Virus record (IMG/VR): IMGVR_UViG_3300023281_001110
Coordinates: 1 to 27,165 of that record
From: a virus
DNA length: 27,165 nucleotides
Strand: one strand, 5' to 3'
Numbering within the stretch: the stretch's first letter is position 1; each line of letters starts with the position of its first letter. Made by a program: the position numbers and the translations under genes. This document shows, piece by piece, positions 24,023 through 27,165 of this stretch. The notes under the pieces are model-generated. The model had not been told where the DNA came from. It was given only the letters and a program-made list of their open reading frames with translations, and did no database searches.

Positions 24023-24730
24023 ATGACTAATCAAAATGACCAGACTTGTACCGAACATGGCACGGTATTAGATAGCTACTTTGTAGCGGCTGAGCCTCAC
24101 CCCAATGGGGGAATAGTTCCAGCCCATGAAGAGCTATCTTGTAGTGACTGCCAGCTTGAGGATATGAGCCCTGAAGACTTCCGAGAGATAGAGCCTATTG
24201 CGGCTTTGAATGCTGATAGCTATGTCCTGAACATACAGCCAGCCCCACAGGTTGAATTGATATCAACGCAAGAGGCTTTACGAATGATTGACGCTGTAGG
24301 CAAGCGCAAACTAGTAAGCACTCAAGCTAGCCTCGTTTCTACCTCGACTTATCAAGCTGGTAGACATGAGATTGAACACATTAAAAATTTCAAGTGTTCA
24401 GCATGTACTAAACCAGCCCCAAAACCAGCAGCAAAAATCAAGGCTAGAAAAGTTTATGCCGACGAGGTGATCGGCTCTAGATTCGTTAGCACTAAAACCC
24501 GCTCATTCGGTCACGCGGTCAACGTTTTAGATCATCACATTTTGGCTGATCATTACGGCTCACTTCCTATCGTCAGAGAGTCCGAAATTGAGGACCTGCT
24601 AACCGATCCTGAATCGGTTGATGAGGTCGTAGAGTTTGGATTTGTTGCGGATGATTGGGCTGAGATTGAGACTCTTAGAAATAAACAAATCAGCAAGGAA
24701 GCGGGGCTTGTTTTCGACTCTAACAAATAG
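24023..24730 (+). CDS. Unknown plus-strand protein with CxxH/CxxC pairs (235 aa)
   Basis: I do not recognise this 235-aa acidic protein. The start at 24023 is an ATG with an AAGGG site seven bases upstream. A TTG five codons earlier is in frame but lacks a site. Near the N-terminus, CTEH and, about thirty residues later, CSDC could together bind zinc, and a second CSAC pair lies mid-protein before a Pro/Ala/Lys linker (PAPKPAAKIKARK). The C-terminal ~100 residues are acidic and helical (ESEIEDLLTDPESVDEVVEF). It stands alone, transcribed away from the late block and closed by a strong terminator. An early or regulatory protein is plausible from orientation, but nothing in the sequence fixes a function. 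Confidence 0.75.
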   Translation: MTNQNDQTCTEHGTVLDSYFVAAEPHPNGGIVPAHEELSCSDCQLEDMSPEDFREIEPIAALNADSYVLNIQPAPQVELISTQEALRMIDAVGKRKLVSTQASLVSTSTYQAGRHEIEHIKNFKCSACTKPAPKPAAKIKARKVYADEVIGSRFVSTKTRSFGHAVNVLDHHILADHYGSLPIVRESEIEDLLTDPESVDEVVEFGFVADDWAEIETLRNKQISKEAGLVFDSNK

Positions 24731-24760
24731 CCCGAAAAGCTAGCCCCTCAGGGCTTGATT

Positions 24761-24791
24761 TAGCCCCTAGTTTTCTAGGGGCTATTTCTTT
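24761..24791 (+). terminator. Strong intrinsic terminator after the 235-aa gene
   Basis: A perfect 10-bp stem (TAGCCCCTAG / CTAGGGGCTA) with a TTTT loop is followed by TTTCTTT. A smaller stem AGCCC-ctca-GGGCT lies just upstream (about 24742-24755). It is about 30 bases after the stop codon and works only in plus-strand reading, because the other side lacks a T-run. Confidence 0.85.
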
Positions 24792-24970
24792 GCCCAATTT
24801 TTAGCCCATATCTACTAGGTAGAAACCAAAAACAGCTCTCAGTGGCGAATTCTGGCGCTGTAATAGCTTCAGAGTGTCTTTATACCTTTGGGGCAACTTG
24901 CAAGCACTCAGCAACCGCAGAAGCCCCCTAGCGTCGATTTTCTGATCTGCTCACTGCTACAGTAGCAAGA

Positions 24971-24996
24971 CCCAAAAGCCCCCAAAGCCCCCAAAC
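24971..24996. repeat. Tandem C-tract repeats (G-rich on the minus strand)
   Basis: Three near-tandem CCCAAA units separated by short G/C spacers. The minus strand reads as four G-runs (GGG, GGGGG, GGGGG, GG) split by short T/C loops, which could form a two-layer G-quadruplex. Confidence 0.6.
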
Positions 24997-25116
24997 CGAA
25001 AAGCTAAATCGTGTCAGTTAGCCTACCTACTTGACAAGTCCGAAAAGACTCATTTTGAAAAATTTTTTGATCTGAATTTCTCAACCAAGCAGAGCTTAAT
25101 CCACTGGAATTCGTAG

Positions 25117-25139
25117 ACAAAAAACAGAATGTTTTTTGT
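25117..25139. repeat. AT-rich 10-bp perfect hairpin
   Basis: ACAAAAAACA and TGTTTTTTGT pair perfectly around a three-base GAA loop. It lies eight bases before the much larger hairpin at 25148. Confidence 0.85.
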
Positions 25140-25147
25140 ACAGGAAG

Positions 25148-25203
25148 ATTTATGTATAAGAATATATATATACGTTTAGTATATATATATTTTATACATA
25201 AAT
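25148..25203. repeat. Long AT-rich hairpin/cruciform, 25-bp arms
   Basis: The left arm (25148-25173, 26 nt) and right arm (25179-25203, 25 nt) pair over their whole length around a 5-nt GTTTA loop. The only defect is one unpaired G at 25160. Each arm ends in an alternating AT tract. A perfect match of this length next to the loop is far beyond chance even in AT-rich DNA. No T-run follows, so it is not a terminator. A DNA-unwinding element or cruciform at an origin is the best guess. Confidence 0.9.
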
Positions 25204-25214
25204 CACGCGTGGTG

Positions 25215-25243
25215 GTGCGCACACACATATGTATGTGCACATG
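25215..25243. repeat. 29-nt alternating purine-pyrimidine tract (Z-DNA-prone) with central palindrome
   Basis: Every base from 25215 to 25243 alternates purine/pyrimidine, with GC and AC/GT dinucleotides predominating in the first half (GTGCGCACACACATATG...). It contains an inverted repeat centred at 25228/25229 (GCACACACAT/ATGTATGTGC, one mismatch). Such tracts adopt Z-form DNA under negative supercoiling. Confidence 0.8.
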
Positions 25244-25250
25244 AACCGAG

Positions 25251-25282
25251 CCGATTTTTGCCCCGATTTTTCACCGATTTTT
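25251..25282. repeat. Three iteron-like CCGATTTTT repeats
   Basis: CCGATTTTT occurs at 25251, 25263 and 25274, with 12- and 11-bp periods, close to one helical turn, so all copies face the same side. The first and third continue with GCC. They directly follow the Z-DNA-prone tract. This fits binding sites for an initiator or early regulator. Confidence 0.75.
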
Positions 25283-25333
25283 GCCGAAATCCCTCTTCAG
25301 AAGAACTCTTAACATCTTTATCAGTCAAAACAA

Positions 25334-25391
25334 TATCTATCTTAGGACTTTCATCGCTTCGCTTTGAAGATGAAAGGTCCCAAGACAGATA
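25334..25391 (+). promoter_or_regulatory. Leader stem-loop 1 of a four-member family
   Basis: A 22/23-nt arm pair closes a 13-nt loop containing TTCG, with TCATC and GATGA next to the loop and only a few mismatches or bulges. It is followed by a 33-nt purine-rich leader with CGAAAACGGAGCA before the 50-aa gene. It is the most divergent loop of the family but keeps the CAT...ATG closure. No T-run follows, so it is not a terminator. Confidence 0.75.
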
Positions 25392-25424
25392 AATGGGCCG
25401 AAAACGAAAACGGAGCACAGCAAA

Positions 25425-25577
25425 ATGCCAAACAAAATAATCGAAATCGACTTAACACCGAATTGGGAAAACATCATAAGAGCTATGGAAATGTCTAAAG
25501 CAACTATGACTGCTGAACAGTGGGAAAAGAGTGCAGAAAAAAGAGTAATGGATGAATGTCTAAAGAGTAGAGGGTAA
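25425..25577 (+). CDS. Small protein, 50 aa, unknown function
   Basis: Small ORF (MPNKIIEIDLTPNWENIIRA start, ending ECLKSRG) with a CGGAG site ten bases before the ATG, placed directly after leader stem-loop 1. The peptide is helical and amphipathic (WENIIRAMEMSKATMTAEQW), with two Trp, five Met and one Cys. It is followed after four bases by the 158-aa gene, so the two make one two-gene cassette. I recognise no family. The coding case rests on the ribosome site, the leader and the tight spacing. Confidence 0.7.
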   Translation: MPNKIIEIDLTPNWENIIRAMEMSKATMTAEQWEKSAEKRVMDECLKSRG

Positions 25578-25581
25578 GCAA

Positions 25582-26058
25582 ATGACTAAGAATTTTGAAG
25601 ATATTTATTGGAAAAATCACCACCGAAAGCTGATACAGCTTCGAGCTGAAATGAAAAATCACCGACTTGGTGACGAATGGACTAACAGTCCATTTGAAGA
25701 TGAACTAAAAACCACCGAAGAAGTTATTGCCTATAGGCAAGAACTGAAAGAAGAAAGATTGATTGGCGATTTCGGCAGTCTTTATGAAGTACCTAGACAT
25801 GATTGTAATCATTGCAAAGGATATCTATTCCCAAATGGATATTTTATGAGTGTTATATCTTTCCATTGTTCTTATGTTAGTGCTTATGGAAATGAAGATC
25901 AGCCATATGAAATAGCTATAAGAGTAGATTCTACTGGTGATTTTGTTCATCTGGATGGTTATGACTACCGTCATGATGATGTTCTTGGTTACCTCCCCTT
26001 AGAAGATGTCGCTGACATCTTTTACCAAACGAGAGATTTAGCTACACACACATCTTAA
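25582..26058 (+). CDS. Unknown protein, 158 aa
   Basis: Unrecognised soluble 158-aa protein. The first ~65 residues are charged and helical (DIYWKNHHRKLIQLRAEMKN, TTEEVIAYRQELKEERLIGD). The C-terminal part contains a CNHC pair (DCNHCKGYLFPNGYF), aromatic strands (SVISFHCSYVSAYG) and an acidic tail (VHLDGYDYRHDDVLGYLPLE). It has a GAGGG site overlapping the end of the 50-aa gene and is the second gene of the first cassette. It is the largest protein of the small-gene array. The CxxC could bind metal, but no other function is visible. Confidence 0.8.
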   Translation: MTKNFEDIYWKNHHRKLIQLRAEMKNHRLGDEWTNSPFEDELKTTEEVIAYRQELKEERLIGDFGSLYEVPRHDCNHCKGYLFPNGYFMSVISFHCSYVSAYGNEDQPYEIAIRVDSTGDFVHLDGYDYRHDDVLGYLPLEDVADIFYQTRDLATHTS

Positions 26059-26077
26059 TCAAAATAAATCATAAGAA

Positions 26078-26132
26078 CTCTCTAAATCTTTTTTCCATCC
26101 CTTCGGTCTGTAAATGAAAAAAAGATAGAGAG
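26078..26132 (+). promoter_or_regulatory. Leader stem-loop 2 of the family
   Basis: Arms 26078-26098 and 26114-26132 form about 18 pairs with one C-A mismatch and a two-A bulge, closing the 15-nt loop CCCTTCGGTCTGTAA. The gene-free interval also has a conserved upstream part (TCAAAATAAATCAT) and a 28-nt downstream leader with CGAAAACGGAAACGGAGCA before the 63-aa gene. Confidence 0.85.
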
Positions 26133-26160
26133 AACAACGAAAACGGAAACGGAGCAAAAC

Positions 26161-26352
26161 ATGACAGTTTACGAAAAGGTTTTAGCAATGCAAGAAGATT
26201 ACAACGAAATGATTGCCAACGAAGAAACTAATTCGATTAGAGCTTATCTAACACTTCATAACTGTGATGAAATTTGCAGATATGAACTCTGCCCAAAATA
26301 CTACGGTTGGTTTTCTGGTGATTGGGTTTTAAACCTAATCCTTAATTCTTAA
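26161..26352 (+). CDS. Small acidic Cys-containing protein, 63 aa
   Basis: Small protein (MTVYEKVLAMQEDYNEMIAN start) preceded by stem-loop 2 and a CGGAG site. The N-terminal half is an acidic helix. The second half carries three cysteines (NCDEICRYELC) followed by an aromatic tail (KYYGWFSGDWVLNLIL). Cysteine spacing allows a small metal site, but with only three Cys and one His nearby this is uncertain. It is a single-gene cassette, with a conserved interval before and after it. I recognise no family. Confidence 0.75.
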   Translation: MTVYEKVLAMQEDYNEMIANEETNSIRAYLTLHNCDEICRYELCPKYYGWFSGDWVLNLILNS

Positions 26353-26374
26353 TCAAAATAATCATTAAAGAAAA

Positions 26375-26425
26375 CTCTCTCCTTTTTCCCATCCCTTCGG
26401 TCTGTAGATGGAAAAAAGAATAGAG
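26375..26425 (+). promoter_or_regulatory. Leader stem-loop 3 of the family
   Basis: Arms 26375-26392 and 26108-matching 26408-26425 pair around the 15-nt loop CCCTTCGGTCTGTAG, with three mismatches. The loop differs from copy 2 at one base while the stem differs at several, so pairing and loop are the conserved elements. The downstream leader is shorter (19 nt) and reads GCGAAAGGAAAAGC before the ATG. Confidence 0.85.
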
Positions 26426-26444
26426 CAAAAGCGAAAGGAAAAGC

Positions 26445-26573
26445 ATGGAGCAAGAAATTGACGGTTTAAACGAAATCTTCCACTGTGAGGAAAGTGGAAA
26501 GTGTGATTGCTGCGAAGCAATTTTCTTACCAACCGATTGGACTGAATCAGTCCTAGCTGAAGAAAGGATGTAA
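26445..26573 (+). CDS. Micro-protein, 42 aa, Cys-rich
   Basis: Short ORF (MEQEIDGLNEIFHCEESGKC start, ending LAEERM). It is acidic, with four cysteines and a histidine clustered as HCEESGKCDCC, a plausible tiny zinc or redox site. It follows stem-loop 3 with a GAAAGGA site, and the next gene starts two bases after its stop, so the pair forms a two-gene cassette. No family is recognised. Confidence 0.7.
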   Translation: MEQEIDGLNEIFHCEESGKCDCCEAIFLPTDWTESVLAEERM

Positions 26574-26575
26574 AG

Positions 26576-26812
26576 ATGGATTTTGTAAGAGAAGCAAGTC
26601 AGTTCTTTCTAGAGAGAAAACTCCCTAGATACTGGAACCAATGGGAAGACTTTGATTTGGAGTTAGAAAGATGGGTTCAAGAGCATAGCTCTTGCAACTG
26701 GGATTGCCGAAATTACGAAGCAATCTTTGAAGATATTCAAGAGTTAGCTGAGTACCTTGAAAAAGTGGCTTCAGTAGGAATTGAAAATCTGAAAGACGTG
26801 GACACACTCTAA
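26576..26812 (+). CDS. Small acidic protein, 78 aa
   Basis: Unrecognised 78-aa acidic, helical protein (MDFVREASQFFLERKLPRYW start), with four Trp and a CNWDC pair mid-protein, then a leucine-bearing acidic helix (IFEDIQELAEYLEKVAS). It starts two bases after the 42-aa gene, with AAAGGA in the end of that gene as its ribosome site. It is the second gene of the third cassette. Small acidic proteins of phage early regions often inhibit host enzymes or mimic DNA, but there is no specific evidence here. Confidence 0.75.
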   Translation: MDFVREASQFFLERKLPRYWNQWEDFDLELERWVQEHSSCNWDCRNYEAIFEDIQELAEYLEKVASVGIENLKDVDTL

Positions 26813-26830
26813 ATCAATCAAAAAGAATAT

Positions 26831-26886
26831 CTTATCAATCTCCCTCATCCCTACGGTCTGAGAATGAGGAAGATTGAAAGATAAAG
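26831..26886 (+). promoter_or_regulatory. Leader stem-loop 4 of the family
   Basis: Arms 26831-26848 and 26864-26886 pair with one mismatch and a four-base bulge around the 15-nt loop CCCTACGGTCTGAGA. The UUCG of the other loops is UACG here, still a UNCG motif, while the stem sequence is largely different. The leader that follows (17 nt) keeps ACGGAGCA before the next ATG. Confidence 0.85.
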
Positions 26887-26903
26887 TGAAACGGAGCAAC
26901 GAA

Positions 26904-27056
26904 ATGAACAGCAACACAATCAAATTCAACGGCGAGTTCTGGCAAAAGATGGAAAGAGATTGCAGTACTGTTTGGAAGAAAGGAGACTGGATCTGTGTCT
27001 GGGGTCAGGCAGATATAGACAAAGAAGAGAGAAAAAACTGGATGGCAAATCGCTAA
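26904..27056 (+). CDS. Small Trp-rich protein, 50 aa
   Basis: Short ORF starting at the ATG at 26904, with CGGAGCAACGAA as ribosome site, directly after stem-loop 4. An upstream in-frame TTG at 26874 lies inside the hairpin and is rejected as start. The peptide (MNSNTIKFNGEFWQKMERDC start) has five Trp and two Cys (ERDCSTVWKKGDWICVW), with a basic/acidic C-tail. It is likely a compact beta-hairpin-like domain. No family is recognised. Confidence 0.7.
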   Translation: MNSNTIKFNGEFWQKMERDCSTVWKKGDWICVWGQADIDKEERKNWMANR

Positions 27057-27079
27057 ACAAAAATTGAAAGGATTACAAA

Positions 27080-27165
27080 ATGGCAATGTCAAGAAAGCAC
27101 TATGAGGCTTTTGCTAAAGCAATCGGGTCAGCTAAAGCAATTAGTAACGGTTATGTAACCGATCC
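27080..27165 (+). CDS. Partial small protein, MSRKHYEAFAKAI-type, cut by the window edge
   Basis: Starts at ATG 27080 with a GAAAGGA site and runs off the right end after 28 complete codons (MAMSRKHYEAFAKAIGSAKA...). The M-S-R-K-H-Y/F-x-A-x-A-x-x-I start is one I recognise from a widespread class of small phage proteins of unknown function. It follows the 50-aa gene by 23 bases with no new stem-loop, so it is probably the second gene of the fourth cassette. Confidence 0.7.
   Translation, partial: MAMSRKHYEAFAKAIGSAKAISNGYVTD

Larger units (their letters stand above)
24792..25333. other. Non-coding stretch with candidate replication-origin architecture
   Basis: No gene is supported here. In order it holds a 13-bp palindrome TGCTAC-a-GTAGCA (24955-24967), C-tract repeats (24971-24996), a TTGACA at 25031-25036 without a good -10, an ACAAAAAACA/TGTTTTTTGT hairpin (25117-25139), a very long AT-rich hairpin (25148-25203), an alternating purine-pyrimidine tract (25215-25243), and three iteron-like repeats (25251-25282). 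A weak TTAACA box lies at 25309-25314. Easily melted DNA beside short phased repeats is typical of origins, so an origin with an early-promoter region is the best reading. No initiator gene is in the window to confirm it. Confidence 0.5.

Noticed and set aside
24731-24784. tRNA gene suggested by clustered GC-rich stems
   Set aside because: No cloverleaf, no T-loop consensus and no acceptor end. The two stems are simple hairpins, one a clear terminator.
25153-25245. 30-codon plus-strand ORF starting inside the long hairpin, with an AGGAAG ahead of it
   Set aside because: The ribosome-like site is suggestive, but nearly the whole peptide is a read-out of the palindrome and the alternating tract, so chance is more likely.
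25251-25282. CRISPR-like array
   Set aside because: Repeats are only 9 bp with 2-3 bp between them, far too short for repeat-spacer units.
25004-25418. Two minus-strand open frames across the candidate origin
   Set aside because: They run through the AT hairpin, the alternating tract and the repeats, giving low-complexity translations without usable starts.
25334-26886. Leader stem-loops as intrinsic terminators
   Set aside because: None is followed by a T-run in plus-strand reading, and the downstream sequence is A/G-rich leader leading directly to a ribosome site.

Overview
The window is a contiguous piece of a tailed dsDNA phage genome (Caudoviricetes), probably podovirus-like. It carries a recognisable large terminase, small terminase, portal, scaffold, HK97/P22-type coat protein, decoration protein, tail-fibre proteins and a lysis pair. 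I see no tape-measure, tail-tube, tail-sheath or baseplate gene. Base composition is moderately AT-rich and the host cannot be named. The C-terminal module of the 870-residue fibre and the overall gene set resemble phages known mainly from aquatic metagenomes, but that is an impression and not a search result.

Layout. Positions 14-23409 form one minus-strand late block. Read in transcription order (right to left) it holds three tiny, very basic proteins (17, 95 and 56 aa), TerS, TerL, the portal, a 102-aa protein, a 921-aa protein and a 1652-aa protein. Next come scaffold, coat and decoration, bracketed by a good promoter (11255-11282) and a strong terminator (9088-9131). Then follow an 870-aa fibre, a 110-aa protein, a 456-aa protein with a carbohydrate-binding-like insert, a 694-aa Asp-box protein, a 276-aa protein, a 330-aa membrane-anchored protein, a lytic transglycosylase and a holin candidate. 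Eight junctions in this block use the TAATG stop/start overlap, so much of it looks translationally coupled.

Positions 23410-24022 are a non-coding stretch of about 600 bp dense in inverted repeats, next to the terminase end and upstream of a plus-strand gene. It may be a packaging site, a structured RNA, or both. Positions 24023-24730 hold one plus-strand gene of unknown function with CxxH/CxxC pairs and a strong intrinsic terminator. Positions 24785-25333 are non-coding and hold C-tract repeats, an AT-rich hairpin, a near-perfect 25-bp hairpin arm pair, a 29-nt alternating purine-pyrimidine tract and three iteron-like repeats. This is a candidate replication origin.

From 25334 to the right edge there is a plus-strand array of very small genes arranged in cassettes of one or two genes. 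Each cassette is introduced by a member of one family of stem-loops (CAT...ATG loop closure, a UNCG motif in the loop, stems that differ between copies) followed by a conserved purine-rich leader with the ribosome binding site. This repeated leader family, with the small Cys/Trp-containing proteins it precedes, is the most likely undescribed system in the window.
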